A program made the position numbers and the translations under genes. A DNA stretch of 64,000 bases from Rosa chinensis. Lineage: Eukaryota; Streptophyta; Magnoliopsida; Rosales; Rosaceae. Positions 1 to 21,818 of this stretch are shown here, in pieces. How positions within the stretch are numbered: the first letter of the stretch is position 1; every line of letters begins with the position of its first letter. The notes under the pieces were generated by a model. The model was given only the letters and a program-made list of their open reading frames with translations, did not search any database and had not been told where the DNA came from. The stretch is from positions 4,719,501 through 4,783,500 of the forward strand of contig NC_037089.1 of the NCBI RefSeq assembly GCF_002994745.2. The letters run 5' to 3'.

Positions 1-66
1 AGGTACCCCTCTAAGAACTTCAATGATAGTCCGGCTTGCGAGGGCCGACGCCACTCCGCTTCTTAA
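1..66 (+). CDS. Possible 3' end of a gene entering from the left (C-terminal codons)
   Basis: The first 66 bases stay open in frame 1 and end in TAA at 64-66, giving 21 residues that finish with RRHSAS. The other two forward frames stop early. The base composition here is higher in G and C than in the AT-rich sequence that follows. This could be the last exon of an upstream gene, but 22 codons is too short to be sure. An alternative is a non-coding 5' exon with a donor at CAG/GTTTTG (around 66-70). I recognise no family. Confidence 0.3.
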   Translation, partial: RYPSKNFNDSPACEGRRHSAS

Positions 67-3000
67 CAGGTTTTGACTTTTGATTCAGTCCTCTTCCGTT
101 CAAGTTTGGAATTTTGATTCGGCTGAATTAGGGTTTCTGATTTGGTTATTGTGATTGAAGTATCAGCTTGTACTATTGTGTTTTGAGTTTTCAAGGTTGA
201 GAGCGATGTTTAGTGACTGGTGGAGTTGTTCATGTTTTTGTACTTTCTTTAAACTAAAGCATTCGAATTTATGCTCTTCGATGATTATTGAATATTCTCT
301 AGAGTGCTAATGCAGAATCATATATTCCTTGGAGTGTGAATGAGGAATCATATATATTGGACCATTCTGAAACTTCAAGAATCCGAATGGAAATATTCTT
401 ATTGTTGTTCATACGCATCTGTTTTGTGGCAATGCCTGTTAGTGTTAAATCACCTAATCTTTGATAAGAATGTCCAACATTTTGCTAGGAATGACTCATA
501 TTCGGCGAATTAGTATAAGGCTAAAGCTCCAACACTTGTCACAACTCAAGCACTGTAGATCTCCATGGTGTGTGCTGTGGAATCTTATAATTGGTTGGTG
601 TGATATTAAATTATGGTTATTTTGAAACCTTAAAGCAGTCAAATTGTCCGGTTATCACTTATCAGTTCTAAGTCCAAATGAAACATTTTGTGATTATTGT
701 CAGCCCAGAATTTGAGTACTTCGTAGTGTAAAGTTTGTGATTCTTAGTGTAGTCCAAATTTATACGTTGGAATAATTAAGTCATTATCTCTCGATCAAGG
801 ATGGATTGGAAATGGTAAGTGTAATTAGCTAGGTGTATTTGAACTTTCTGGATAAGGATACCAATGTTACGGCCAATGGCAGCATTGAGCATAGTTATCT
901 GCCTACTTACTAGGGAAAAACAACAATTTAAAATGAAAAGCAGTAGCAACATACAATAAATATCAATTTTTGGTGCAAACATGAAGATTCAGGTTGGTAA
1001 TATGGAGGCGACAGTTTATTTTCAGTCAGTCAATATCAAAAGGTTTGGAGGGTTGTTGCTGTATTTTCATAACTCTTGGGCAAGATTCTGGTTGGTTTGG
1101 AGCTGAATGCTAACTGAGAATATGCATGCTGCACATATTGTTATCTGCTAGGCAGCTTTCTTGTGTTATTAGTAGACATGGAAGTCAGATTCATATGAAC
1201 ACTGAACATAAATTGATTGCTCTCTGTTTCCTTGTCAACTAAGAATCTACCTGAGAGGTTTTGGTAATGTAATCTGTAAGTTGTAAATGAGCTGAAAGAG
1301 AAAGGTTGCCGTAACTAAATACTACTTGCTGGAGAACATCTAGTGGGACAGAAATGATGTATTAGCATCAAATTTAATTTGCTTTGCTTTGCCTTAAAGC
1401 TATTTTCTTCCCACTGGTGAGACTTTGGCGAATCCTTTTCATTTTTGGCTTTTATTCATCAAGTAGTTCACCACTTCACCCCCAAATATTGGAGCACATC
1501 TTTAAAGTAGATTCTGAACTTTGTAGGTTAATTAACCATATGTTTCATATTTATCAATAAAATTGATTTTGACTTTGTTTTGGTTATTCCCACTTTGCAG
1601 GGTTCTACTTTGCTCCGGTCTCCATCAATTAGATTATGTGATGGTGTCCAGTTTTTAATTCCAATACTAATGCTACTTAAGCAAAGGTTGATTTCAGACA
1701 TTTGTATGATCAGAACTCTACGAGGGCAATAACCATCATCCTTTATCCTTCGTCCATCATCTATCTTATATGTATATATTCAACAAGTCTAGTGTTGGGA
1801 CTTTGGTGATTAAGAACTGTAAGATGGTAATTAGTTGTTTACAATGACACAATTTGAAATATCAATTTCATGTATTATCAATCATAATAAGAGCTTGTTC
1901 ATGCTCAAATTCACCGTATACGTTCCTTGCTGTTTTCAAATGCGTCTGGTTGTTATAGTATACTCTTGAGGCAATTGTGATAATTAATCTAAGTACTGTG
2001 ATTACTCAATATAGTTACCGCTTAGTATGTTATCCCGAGAAGACGGAGTCGAAGGCGGCATGCTGAAAGTGATTAGCCAGCTACAAAGCTAATGCATGAC
2101 GGAAAGTTTCGGGTCACTTTTATTAGGGTTTGGTGGGGAGGAATGTGCATCAATTAGCTTCTGCTTTTGGCGTGATTACATGCACATTGCATTATTCACA
2201 CTATTCTACACTTAAGTTTTGGTTGCTGTCCTTGTCTGACACCATGTTTAGTAGTTACTACTTTCACTGTTTTGATATGTTGTCAACCACCTGCAGCCAT
2301 TGTTGCAGTAGTTCCTAATATAGTAGTCTTTTCCTCGAGGGTTTTTTTGGGGTTTCCAACGGCCAAGTTATGACTTTTTGGCCCACTCTCTGTGGCAAAA
2401 TCAATATGATTAATGTCCCTTGGATATGGTCCATGGGTAGCTAGCTTTTATTTTTTTGGGGTTTAGATGCCTGTGACCGTGAATGAATGGTGGCATGGTG
2501 TTATGGACCTCATCTTTCTTTGCCATTTCTTTGTCAGACTCCAGCATATGCAGTGGAAAGAAATCGTCAACGGATACCATGACCCAATTGTGAATTTTTC
2601 TTCAGTAGCATCCAATCGAGATTATTTTAGATTTTACCCGACCTGCAATCCCAAATGCAATCACCTGATGTATAATGTAATCAATAAATATACTACACGA
2701 GTACACGCTTTAGTCAAAAATCAAAATAGCCGAAGCGACAATTGAATAGAGTGATAAATGCAGTTTTCTTCAACCTCTAATCCCGCTAACTCCAACGACA
2801 GGCAAAAACCGGTCAACAACCAGTCCACAAGAGAACTCCGAAATAGGAGCAAACCGCCCTTCCACCTTTCTTGCCCACGATAGTGTTTTCCTGGTTACTA
2901 GGTGATTCGAGAATCTGAAGGGTGCAATCAAATGATAGCGCCCCTAGTCACTTGGAGACTCAAGAAGTTTAGTCATTTATCGTTACCGAACTCGCAATAT

Positions 3001-4389
3001 TGACAAGTGCTTCATATATTGTCAAATTAGGTTGAAGATGTGTAAATAACTCGAATTACTCAAAAGACTGGAAAACGAAGGAATTAAGTACCCATCTTCA
3101 TCATTTCCATTCCTCTGCTTTCCTCTTCCGACTTCCTTACCAAAACCCGAAATTCTCCGTCTAACAAACTCGACGCTCAAACCTTCATCGCCAGTAAAGA
3201 AGACATGCCATAAACAGAACAAGAGAGACAGGGAGCGATGGAACCTCACCGCATCCCACATTATCTTTCTTCACCATTTTTGTCACAACCAACCCTAAAA
3301 CAGATCCTGACCTCCATACAAAAACCTGTCACCTCACACCACCCCCAACCAATGAGACTCCAAGGACGGTTGATTTGTGTGTACACTTGTAAAAAGCACA
3401 AACGATTATAAAGTCTCTGAAACAGTCATATAAAGTACCAAAACCATGTTTGACGTGTACCGTTTACTGTTTCTTTTCTTTTTCACTACCTATAAGATTC
3501 TTCTGACACGTGTTCATTTCTCTGATTAATCTCAATTATTCATGCCTTTGATTCTTAATAAAGTCTACGGTCAATTTAGAACTACGAATACGATTCCAGG
3601 TCAACGGCTCTAAACGTGTTGAGCATCCACGCGAGTTTGAATCAATGGTTCAATTTCTTCTCAAGATCTTGGTGTGCGGGTTTAAATTTCTTCAAAATTT
3701 TCATCAAAATTTTCATCAAAGATTCTGTAACATTTTTATAACGTAACATTTTTCAAATTAGTCATAATATTTTAAACACTAAAAAATAATATTTTAGTCA
3801 TAATTTTTTAAAATTGAGATTGAGGTAGCCCCTCAGTTATGTTAGCAAATTAGTAAGACACAATATTCAGACCGAAGTCTACGAGAGTATCATAGCAAAA
3901 CTAGACCAAGGCGCGCATTAACCAGAAGACCCCTCAAACTTGATATCACAAATTACTGAAAGTTGGGACTGAAACGCTACACTAAATTCTAAACCCTAAA
4001 CTCTAGATCAGGAAATCCTCATGTTATATTGCTGGACCAACCTTAACACTCCGGCTGATTAATAAATAAAAAATAATACTTCAGTCATAATTGCGGAAAT
4101 AATAAAAAGCGTCCGAGAAAATAAAAACTAATTAAATGTGGATAATTCTGTTACACGCGCCGTTGAATCGCGTCCCCTTGCCACAGACCAATCACATCGC
4201 TGGGCAGTGCTCCTTGTACTTTTCCTGCGCGGCAGACCCCATCCCTTCTCTTTCCAACTGGACCCTCATCCTCCACGCGCCTCACCCGCGCGCCAGCCTT
4301 CCCCCCTACCCACACCACCCTCAGCGCTCTTCTCCAAAAACGTGAACGACTCGTACAACCTCCTCTCTCTCAAAACCAACTAACAAACC
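67..4389. other. Region without a recognised gene; right part is the upstream region of the VIN3-like gene
   Basis: The sequence is AT-rich with only short open frames and no protein I recognise. The longest, at 2467-2745 (+), has no family features, and one at 3022-3261 (-) has only a weak hydrophobic stretch. From about 67 to 2740 it reads like intron, 3' UTR or intergenic DNA. The last few hundred bases before 4390 are likely promoter of the VIN3-like gene. A C-run and CT-rich leader at about 4392-4425 marks the probable start of that transcript. Confidence 0.5.
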
Positions 4390-4508
4390 AAGCCCCCCCT
4401 CCCCCCCCCCTCTCTCTCTCATTCTCTCAGCTCTCTGCAAAATCCAATTCTTCGTCCTCGGCGCGCCAAAAAAAAAAAAAAAAAAAACCCTAGCGCCATT
4501 GTTAGCAG
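4390..4508 (+). other. VIL1: Probable 5' UTR exon of the VIN3-like gene
   Basis: A CT-rich leader ends in TTAGCAG followed by a good donor, GTAAAG, at 4509. The next acceptor, TTGCAG at 5118-5123, lies 25 bases before the start codon. This gives a leader intron of about 615 bp, common in plant regulatory genes. The 5' limit is a guess, because no TATA box is obvious. Confidence 0.55.
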
Positions 4509-5148
4509 GTAAAGTACGTCTTCCTCTGATTTCGTCGTCGTGTTCTTCCTTATCTTTATAGTAAATTTTTTTTTTATTGCCGATTTTTTTTTTTTTTTTT
4601 CAAAGTCTTATTCACCGCAGATCCGTTTTTCTGCTTTCGCTTTCTTCGCTTTAGCTTCTGCTACTTTTTCGTTCTCCACAATTCCGTGAATTCTGAAGTT
4701 AAATAATATCGGAAATCATCACAGTCGGAAATTATGTGAAGAAACGGCGTTTGATTCGTTTCGCCGGTTTGATTCACGCAATCTGTATTAACAATGTGGT
4801 CAGCTTGCTATTGTGATTTTTGTGTTTTGTGTTTTGAAAATTTCCGGCTTGTGTGAATTTGCTTGTTTTTCTAGTTGCATGGGAGACTAACTGGCATGTT
4901 TAGAAAGGAGAGGAGCTTTGTTTTAGGAAGTTGAAGGATTTGGTGTGATTTGATAGTTTGAGGAATTTTGAGCTGAATTTTGTTACTATGTGTGGTTTCG
5001 TGGCTTATTTAGCTGCGTTTATGAAGTACATTATGCTGACTGAAGTGATAGTATAATTTGATAGATTATTATGTGTGTGATTTTGATAATGTGATGGTTT
5101 ATGACATGGATTGATTGTTGCAGGGAGGGGGTTTAATTATTGCATTGT

Positions 5149-8100
5149 ATGGATTCGGAAGATAAGTATCTAGCTAAAGGTTTGATCTTTTTTTATCTTT
5201 TGTATGCATTTTATTTCTTTTGGTATGAAGTTCTTATGCTCCTACTATGCGGTTGTTACTGAATGTTTGGTATCATGGGCGAGATAATAACTATAGCCGA
5301 CATTTAATCAGTGGAAAGTAGAAGACGGTGAACTTTGTTTCATGAGTAATTGGTACCCTTCCATAGTAGTCAAATGATCTGTTATGTTGTTGTTAGAACT
5401 GTCACTATGCCAAGTATCCTTGTCTGGCCAGACACTTGGACTCTTGTCAAGTTGTTTTGTTTCATTTTTCTTGTCATATGCAAAAATTTTATTTTATTTT
5501 TTATTTTATATATATATATATTTTTTTTTTGGAACTCATGTAGTATTGCATCTGTAAATCTTGAATTGCCTTTTTATTTAGAAGATAAAACTTTTCATCA
5601 TCATCCTTGGAATCCTTTACTGTACTTTCTTTGAATGTTTAAACAAAATCAGGTAGGTCATAATGTTTTTGGCATGCACAACAAATATTACTAGGAAATT
5701 GTTCAAGTCCAATTGCTCCTGAAGTAAGGTAGTTTGTGAAAGAAAATGTGTGCAGACTGCCTTTATTTAGGCGAATCTGGAGTTTGTTTGCTCGTATTCT
5801 ACCATATGTGGAGGACAGTGAAACTATTGATAAACTATTGAGCAAAAATGAGAGGTATTCTAGATTAGGTCTGTTGTTCAGTGGAACTGATAATTTAATA
5901 TCTTACAAATTAGGAAAGGGTGGTTAACTGTATTAAAGGGTAATCATTAAGAAACGTCTGAAACGTCTTAATGGAGATGTGTTTTTCTTATCTGAAACGT
6001 CTGATTCATGGGATTTTGACCATACAGGTAGATTATATATGGACTGTCCTCCAAAAAGTTAAGAGTAACTTGTTATTGTGAGGTACTAATTAGAATTTGG
6101 ACTTTTGGTGGTCTTGTCCAGTTTGGGCACGCCCAATTGATTTTGGGTTTTATTTAGTGTGTGTGTGTTTGTGTGTGTGTGTGTACATATATATGGTTAT
6201 CTACAAACCCTAACAGTGATATAACCTCAACTTGGTCCCGTCTTCCATGAGTCTCTACCGCCGCCCTGTATCTGCAGATGGTCCATTCGTAAAAAATCAC
6301 TGATCTTTCTTTCCATTTCTGCTGAAAAGTTATACAATTTTCTGGGATTCACGATGATCTGGTCTTTGCATGATATTATGGTTTAGGAATCACATATGTT
6401 GCATTGTGTGTAATATTATTCAGCTTGTCACAGGTCAGAACTTCTCTCATTCTTCATGTAGTAGTATATAATTCTGCTTCTCCTTAGAATCAAATGCACC
6501 CTCTGTTCTGCTAGTGTTGGTCATTGATCTTCATTTTCTTTGTCTATTAAAATATCAAAATATTACGAACAGGATAGTACTTGAGCCAATTTCATTCTAT
6601 CAATCTTGTAACTGCAGTTATTTCTTCTGGGATATAAAATACTTCTTATTAGTAACTTAGATTTTGAGAATCAAAAAAATTGATTTTGAAAATTTTCAAA
6701 TCTTGTGGTCTATCTTTATGTAGATCTGACAACCCTGAAAAGCGTACGTGTTGAATATTTCTTTCTTTCTTGCTTAAGAGTTCCTGAGGAAGGACAGGTT
6801 CAGGTTGGACTATTCAGATAGACGCATAGAGCTCTACTGCTGTGAAGTGGGACTAGATGTTCAGACAAGATGTAGATGATCTTTCACTTATATTATTGTA
6901 GATGGAATCATGGAAGTGCTGCTGATAGGTTGTTGAGTAAACTGATTAGGAAGGTAAGGAATGTGGCAAGCCATGAGATGTAGGATCTTAGAACTTGTTG
7001 AAAATATAAAGAGATATAAGCATGCACCAATTTAGACCATTGGAATGTTCAGAGGAAAAGGATTTAGTTTATATGCAAATAAATATAGCAGGCATTGAAG
7101 GTAGAAAGAAGGATAAAGCAGAATTTGATTGGGTTGCGCCTCACCATTGATCTGAATTGCCCCTTTTGTCTCTCTCGTTACCGAACCTATCTGAGTTTCT
7201 TACAAGCATTGTTAAATTTTTTTGTGCCTTTCTAATTACTGAGTTGTAGACTTCTATAATGGTGCTTTAATATCTGTTCCTTCACTTCATAATTTTGTTT
7301 TGTCATTTTCTTTTCCTCTTTCCAGTTTCTGGAGTTCAAAGTCTCTCTTCCAGTGTGCAAAGCACTCCCGAGAAGAATGGGCATTCAGATGATGCTTCAA
7401 GAAGTCCAGAGCTCCTTCAACAGTTTGTGAAATCTGGTCCCAGGAAGGAACTTCTTCGGGCATGTGTTGACAAGGACAAGAAAAATTTGACTTCCTCAAA
7501 AAACAAGATGGCCGAACTTTTGAAGACTACTAACAAGACAAATAAGAAGCAGGAGTCAAAAAAAGCTTCTTCTAGTCCAAATAATCATCCTCCTAAAAAG
7601 CAATCCAGAAAGGGGGAAAATCCCATCCGGCTCTCACCGGCTTCTGAGCAGTCTCCAGATTTTGGATGTTCGAACTCATGGATCTGTAAAAACTCTGCTT
7701 GTAGAGCTGTTCTATCCATAGACAACACATTCTGCAAGAGATGCTCCTGCTGTATTTGTCATTTGTTTGATGACAACAAGGACCCAAGTCTTTGGTTAGT
7801 ATGCACATCTGAATCTGGTGAGGGAGATTCCTGTGGGTTATCTTGTCACATTGACTGCGCGCTTAGACGTGAAAAGGTGGGAGTTGTTGATCTTGGGCAA
7901 TTGATGCAGCTCGATGGTAGTTATTGTTGTGCTTCATGTGGTAAAGTTTCTGGGATACTTGGGTAAGTAATTCTCTTGCATATGTGAGTGTAGGTTGAAG
8001 CAGTAGTCCTCACATTGACAGGCTATCACTTTGACAAATTGATTTAAGCACTGAGTTGTGCTATAGTCAGGCATCTAGGCATCTCATAGATCACTTCCAA

Positions 8101-10007
8101 TTGGAATGATCATGTTTTCTTTTTGCTTTTCTGATTTAGTAAATCTTTTTTCAAGTTACATTTTGCTCATGTTTGTAGCGTATATAATCTGATAATGTCT
8201 TTGTCAATTTGTCGTTTTTATTTATTATTTATTTTATTTTTTGAGAAAAGAACATTTCTTTCCCCTCTTTAAAGAGGTACCTTTTGCAAAACATAGTTCC
8301 TATTATACATTACCAAAAATAACAAGAGAAAGCAAGCAACTATAGCATGTAAATCTGTGTTTTGCTAATAGTTTTTCTAGCCGCTGATGAGACTCATGTG
8401 GTTCTATCAATACTGACAGGATTTGGAAGAAGCAGCTACTCGTAGCAAAGGATGCTCGACGTGTTGATGTTCTTTGGGACAGGATATGCTTGAGTTATAG
8501 GCTGCTGGATGGGACTTCAAGGTTTAAAGAACTTCATGATATTGTGAAGGAAGCGAAGACTAAACTCGAGACAGAACTAGGTCCAATTAATGGAGATTCA
8601 GGAACAATGGTACGTGGGATAGTCAGCAGACTATCTATCGCTGGTGATGTGCTAAAACTCTGCTATCTTGCAATTGAGAAAGCTGATGAATGGTTGGCCA
8701 ATGTTTCTAGTGCAGACCCAAACAGAGGTAGGAAACTGTTCTCCTTTTACTTGCTCTTTGATCACCATCATGCATTGGAAACCTGAATGATTGCTTCTGT
8801 TTCTTTTCCATCCTTTGCAGAGGGTTCACTTCCAGCTGCCTGCAAGTTTCTCTTTGAGGAAGTAACACCTTCATCTGTTGTGATTATATTGATCGAACTG
8901 TCTAATGCGTCATCTGATGACATCAAGGGATACAAGCTCTGGTATTACAAGAGCAGAGAAGAATCACACACAAAAGAGCCTACTTGTACCTTTTCAAGAT
9001 CTCAGAGAAGAATTTTGATCTCCAATCTGCAGCCTTGCACAGAGTATACATTTAGGATAATATCTTATACTGAGGCTGGTGACTTGGGTCACTCTGAGGC
9101 AAAGTGTTTCACCAAAAGTGTTGAGATAATTCACAAAAACCCTGATTCACCGGTCTGCAGGAATCATAAGAAAGAGAATCCTGTCATTGAGGCAAATTCT
9201 AGTGCCATGAGGGAGTCTGAAACTTCAACAGCAGTTGTGCCTTCTTCTGAATTTAAAGTTCGTGATCTTGGAAAGATACTTCGTCTGGCTCAGGCTCAAC
9301 AGAAAGGCTCCTTGGAGGGCTTTTGTAGTGCCAACAAAGAAAAATGTTGTGGACCAAGCAACCCGATAAAAACTGAAACTCTACAAGAAGAGTTGCCTTC
9401 TGTTCCACGGGGGCTTGACTTAAATGTTCTTTCAATGCCTGATCTGAATGAAGAGCTAACCCCGCCCTTTGAGTCCTCCAGAGATGAAGATAATGGATGC
9501 ACTTTGCAGCAGGCTGTGGAGGCAGATGATGATGCTGCTTCTCATGACATGGTGAAGAACGGCCTAGCAAGATCACATGGTAGTGGTGATTCACAGACCT
9601 GGACTCATGGGATTACTGGAGATGTCCCTGCTGTTGATTCTCGGGCAGAAATTTGCAGGAAGAGGAAAGGAAACTCAAACGAAGAGACCCATGATTGTGA
9701 CAGCACCCTGATAAATGGGCCACCATTGCAAAATGGTTCTTGTTGCTTGGACGAGAACTTTGAGTACTGTGTGAAAATAATCAGGTGGCTGGAATGCGAG
9801 GGTCACCTTACGGAGGAATTCAGATTGAAGTTGCTAACATGGTTCAGTTTGAGATCAACTGAGCAAGAGCGTAGGGTGGTCAACACCTTTATTCAAACTA
9901 TGATTGATGATCCAAGTAGCTTGGCAGGACAGTTAGTTGACTCCTTTGCAGATATCATATCCCGCAAGAGGCAACGGAACGGATTCTGCAGTAAGCTGTG
10001 GCATTAA
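5149..10007 (+). CDS. VIL1: VIN3-like protein 1 (VRN5/VIL1 type), PHD finger-FNIII-VID protein
   Basis: Four coding exons: 5149-5179, 7326-7962, 8420-8727 and 8821-10007. They total 2163 nt (720 aa) and all junctions are in phase. Residues 125-216 form the plant-specific Cys-rich PHD region, seen in CKRCSCCICHLFDD and GLSCHIDCAL. Residues about 328-428 are a fibronectin type III domain containing GYKLWYYKSR. The C-terminal 80 residues, with YCVKIIRWLECEGHLTEEF, are the VID self-association domain. The basic stretch before the PHD finger (about 62-107) is typical of the family. Known role: these proteins join Polycomb PRC2 as PHD accessory factors and help H3K27 trimethylation spread over targets such as FLC; they act in the nucleus. 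The start codon is the first ATG after the leader intron. The first coding exon is only 31 nt, and the 2.1-kb intron after it is unusually long for this gene. Confidence 0.93.
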
Positions 10008-10696
10008 ATAAGGGCGAGGCATGCTGATATGACTTACCATATGCTTCACATTGCATTTATATTACTCCTGAGAATCGATAAATGGCCTCTGATTAATTTT
10101 GCCGTCTTTGTACAGGCATTTTTTCTTAGTCATTGTCACAAGCGATTTAATTATATCTCGGACAAGATTCGTCCGGCTATAAGACTTCGGTCACTGATTG
10201 AGAAGACTCTGATTTGTCTCGGGAAGGCCTTTGGAGGCAAGGTTTCTGGCCGTAGGACGCATTTGTCATTCCCGATGTTATCCTAGTTATTCAAGCTGTA
10301 GAATTTAATCATTGGAGATATTTTCATATTCACTGTTATCATTGCCTTCATAAATTCAAAGAAGAGTACCCAATATTTATCATGAAATTTTCATAATTGC
10401 AGTTGTCATTTCTCATTTTCCTTTTGATCTGTCGTTTCTTTTGATTCTGTGATGGGGAACTTTTTGGAAGATCAATAATATCGTATTGGAAACATTGTTC
10501 ATGAATAAACGACAGGTCGTTTAGTTGACCCTAAGGGGATTGGATTGTGAAATCTAAATGAGATTACAAAATAGAGACCTGGCATGGCATGACGCCATAG
10601 AAGTAATAACATGAGGTTCACACTTGACAGAGGCCACTGATCACTTCCTGCTTCTTTGTCACCTCCCATTTCTCACATCTTTTCCCTCTCAAAAAT
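10008..10696 (+). other. VIL1 3' UTR and spacer to HCF101
   Basis: The two genes are in the same direction, with about 690 bp between stop and next start codon. An open frame at 10029-10286 has no family features and is probably 3' UTR. The HCF101 promoter must lie in roughly 10450-10690. I see no clear TATA box. The CT-rich stretch around 10660-10740 suits a plastid-protein gene leader. Confidence 0.5.
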
Positions 10697-18318
<7,622 letters not shown>

Positions 18319-20847
18319 TAACATTCTTCCTGTTTTTCTTTTAACTGCATCAGCAGCCTTCATTGTTAAAATACTTACTTTTTTATCTTTCTCTCATTGT
18401 GCAGGTATGATAGCATCAAGAGATACTAATGGATATTAGGGTGTCAAATCCTTATACACACAGATAGTTTGCTCTGTAAAATTAGACTGGGGTTCTAATG
18501 CTCCTGATTTGGGGCATATTTGTGTAAGACCATTCCAGTAATAGAAGTTTTACTATATCTGGTGCACTTGGCCTCCATGATTCAAACTGTCACCCCACTT
18601 CGGCTTGTTCAAGCTCCAAAGTTAGGATCCTGAACTCTCTCATCATCAAAGATAGCATACGTATCACTATTTCAACAAGTCACTGTTTGCACTTCCCATA
18701 TTCATATGATCTGGTCTGTAAAATTCTGCACAAATCGTAATGGATTCTATCGACAAGTCGGTTAAGAAATCATTTCGGATTTGTAATCTAGGTCATTCAT
18801 TCTGCCTTTCAGACAAGAAAATGAAGTTAGTTTATCTAAAGCCATTCACAGATCAAAATGGACCACTTTGAAACACCAGATCAAACACAGAAATGTTAAA
18901 ATTCACACAAGGACCACAGATTAATGCCATCTCCATCTCCTACCAGCCACAAAATTTAATACAAAGGCAGCTGACGAACACATTAGTGGCCAAAGGGTTT
19001 GCTGGTTCCTTTCTGCAGAAGTAATATTAAGCAAAATTAGGAACCGCCCAATTAATGAGGCTATCTGCTTCATGATATTTCAGAAACATTCAGTGTTTGA
19101 ATGCCATAAGCAACTACAATGGGACCTTTTTGCATTTGTTGCCTCCACCATTCACCATCATACTTTTTTTTTTTGGCAGTCTTTACTAGCTTTTAATTTT
19201 CAAACAAACTTCTTGTCATTTTTTAACAGTCAATGCTCCTTATTGAACGAGAGTTGCAACTTTTGGCTTTAATAGCAACCGCAATAAAGGAGTTCTTGCA
19301 GAAATGCATATGACATGTAAGTTGATGTATCCATGGTTAAGCCTGTGACGGTATTCAGTTTTCTTCCCTATCACCGGGTCATGTACAACCTACCCTATCT
19401 ATCTCATGATCTCATCACTTGCTAGAGCGAGTGATGAGAAAATCATCACTTGCTAGATCGAGCCTTGAGAAAAGTAGACACATAATTGTGTCTATCACGA
19501 TTGTATACAAATGTTAGTTCTATCTTTTCTTGATATCATCACATAATAAATGGAGTGATAGAAAAAATCGACACGTAGTTGTATACAACCGGTGAGAAGA
19601 AAGAATTACACGTTAGAAATTTGTGTAGTGCTTCACATTATTGCCTCGCCACCCACATGGATTGATTATTTTGACCCTATCATGCAGGCTCTGCTGGTGG
19701 ATGTCACTTTTCACCAACTTTTTGTTGGGAAATGAGTAGCAGTAAACTTGATTAAATCTCACTGTAAAAAGGGAAGCTTTGGCCTTATTCTTAGATTCCA
19801 AGTTCAAGTCAAACAAGCCATTTGATTGATGAATAGTCAACAAAATATTGTTAATCAGTCATTAGTCATTAGACAAATGTGTCATTTTAGAGAAATCTTG
19901 TCATTAAATTGCTGGATATCATGTTTAGCAAACTAGGCCTTACTAGGCCTTACTTCACATGGCTTATACCAACTGGGACCTGCAGCAGCATCATGAGTTC
20001 ATACACGGTAACAAATAGAGAGCTCATGGTTCTCACATTAGTTTCTTTTGTATAAATTTTCTTGAATAGATACACATTTTTCATTGCTTGAAACAAAATC
20101 CTAGCCATTAACAAGGAGATTTGACAAGAAATAAATGAAATCCGACAACATACTTCGTCCTGTTTATGTATTGTTTAAATATGTAAGACAAGTTGGACAG
20201 ATTTTTTGCTCACTATTGTCCAAGTTAAATGAATTCCTTGAGTCGGTAATACTGATATAAACACAACGTTACGAACACCACACAAAAATTGAATCGAAAC
20301 AAGTTGGTACTTTCAACCAAAAGCGACTGGACCATGAGAAAGCTACATATCCAAAATAGATTATTCCAGATTGATTAATAATTGCTTTAACTACTGGCCT
20401 GATCCCTAAGCTTAGCTAGTACTGTTGTGGCCTATGTTTCTGATGAAGAATAGGGTTCATATGATTCCCTATTCTCGCCGCTTGATCTCAACGTTTATGT
20501 GATGCACATGTTTCTCATAACTCATAACATGGATAATGATATGAGTCATCTAGTTGGTCTTATTTTCATATTCTAAATGGTTCAGACAAATACTGATCAT
20601 CACCTAAAATGACAAGTCTCTTTTGGTTTTATTTGATAATTTTCCACTTTAAGACAGGATTGATGGTTCTGTGTCTAACTTGTGAGCCTTTGTTTGCGCA
20701 TCAGTCTAATTTAATATATCTATATAGAGTACACACACACACACAAACCAGCCTGTAGCAGGACATTCACATAAGAACAAGGATCTCCATTATTAGGTTT
20801 CTATTTTGTCCCTCTCCTTTTGGCTTTTCTTTTCTTATAAATTCCTT
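18319..20847. other. HCF101 3' UTR and intergenic DNA
   Basis: The first 250 bases or so are likely HCF101 3' UTR. Beyond that I find no gene. A short palindrome with arms TCATCACTTGCT and CGAGTGATGA lies around 19414-19440, with part repeated at 19443. The open frames in this stretch are short and match nothing I know. A small AC/CA run occurs at 20731-20745. Confidence 0.5.
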
Positions 20848-21605
20848 TTTACCAAATAATTTGACCAAAAGATCTTCTGCAAATCTTTTATCAGTGACCT
20901 TATATACTTTAATCTTCAAACATCGACAATCTTCGAAAAGACTTTTTTGTCTGCCTCTGGAAAGAATTAAGAAACTAACTTTTTAACTTTTAGAAAGTTG
21001 ATCACCACAAACTTTTAGCTTTATGAGAATAAGTTGGCATACCTAGAAACATATGTATTTAATACAGAGAATCATGAATTTGGTTTACATATTCTGACGA
21101 TCCTAGCATTTTATAAGGATTTAAAGAGATTCCAAGTACAAATACAGTGTATCATATTTATTTGTCAATTTCCAATTTATTTGTCAATTTTGGAATTTGA
21201 CAAATGAACAATGTAATAATCACCAACAGTGTTCGGCAAGAACAATACTATATTATAAACATATATACACAAAGAAGAACACTAATTGAAACTCAAGAAA
21301 TGAGCGCATGTGATTGGTTGCAACCAAAGGACTAGTATGCAAAACACAACCAAACAGTCTGAATCTTTTAGTTTAAAAATAGTTGTGATCCAGCATCTTC
21401 TGGTTTGAATAGTTGTGATCCTGATAATAAATATTGATAAAGGAAGAAACACATGGTGGTGGGGTGTGGCAGCTTTCATTGCAGAAAAAGGTAGGTCTTG
21501 GACTCATATTGCAGAAATTGAAAGGGAGAAATATCTAATCTGATCTCTAGCTAAGCAACTAGCAATGTCAAGTCACAACACATACAATCAGCGCAAGAAG
21601 ACAAA
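20848..21605. repeat. Segmental duplication, copy 1 (left of the Copia element)
   Basis: This stretch, from CTTTTTACCAAATAATTTG to CACAAGAAGACAAA, is found again at 28674-30645. Copy 2 is interrupted at 29131 by a 1.2-kb insertion. The two copies differ by scattered single bases only. No gene is recognised inside it. The unit flanks the Copia element on both sides as a direct repeat. Confidence 0.88.
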
Positions 21606-21619
21606 GGATGTGATACCCT

Positions 21620-21818
21620 TGTTGAAGGAAGTCGACATCATGTGTGCCTCTTCAAATTAGGGTTTAGTCCTAGAGTTATAATAGGAGAAGGTTCTAGATT
21701 TCCTAGTTTCGTTCGGATTCTATTACCTTTCTTGTACTCTGTAAATTCCCTGTATAAAGGGCTCCTATTATCAATAATAAGACAAAATTCTCTCTACAAT
21801 TCCATTTTTACTATAACA
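21620..21818 (+). repeat. 5' LTR of the large Copia element
   Basis: 199 bp, beginning TGTTGAAGGAAGTCGAC and ending CTATAACA, and directly followed by CGTTATCAATACGAGCCC, the usual position of a primer site. It contains TATAAAGGG at about 21752, a likely LTR TATA box. Confidence 0.9.

Noticed and set aside
2467..2745. 92-codon plus-strand frame as a gene
   Set aside because: It lacks recognisable motifs, lies in AT-rich DNA with no promoter or splice partner seen, and this length is expected by chance over 64 kb.
19405..19470. Regulatory hairpin around TCATCACTTGCT
   Set aside because: A short palindrome in AT-rich intergenic DNA with no neighbouring gene element or conservation to judge by.
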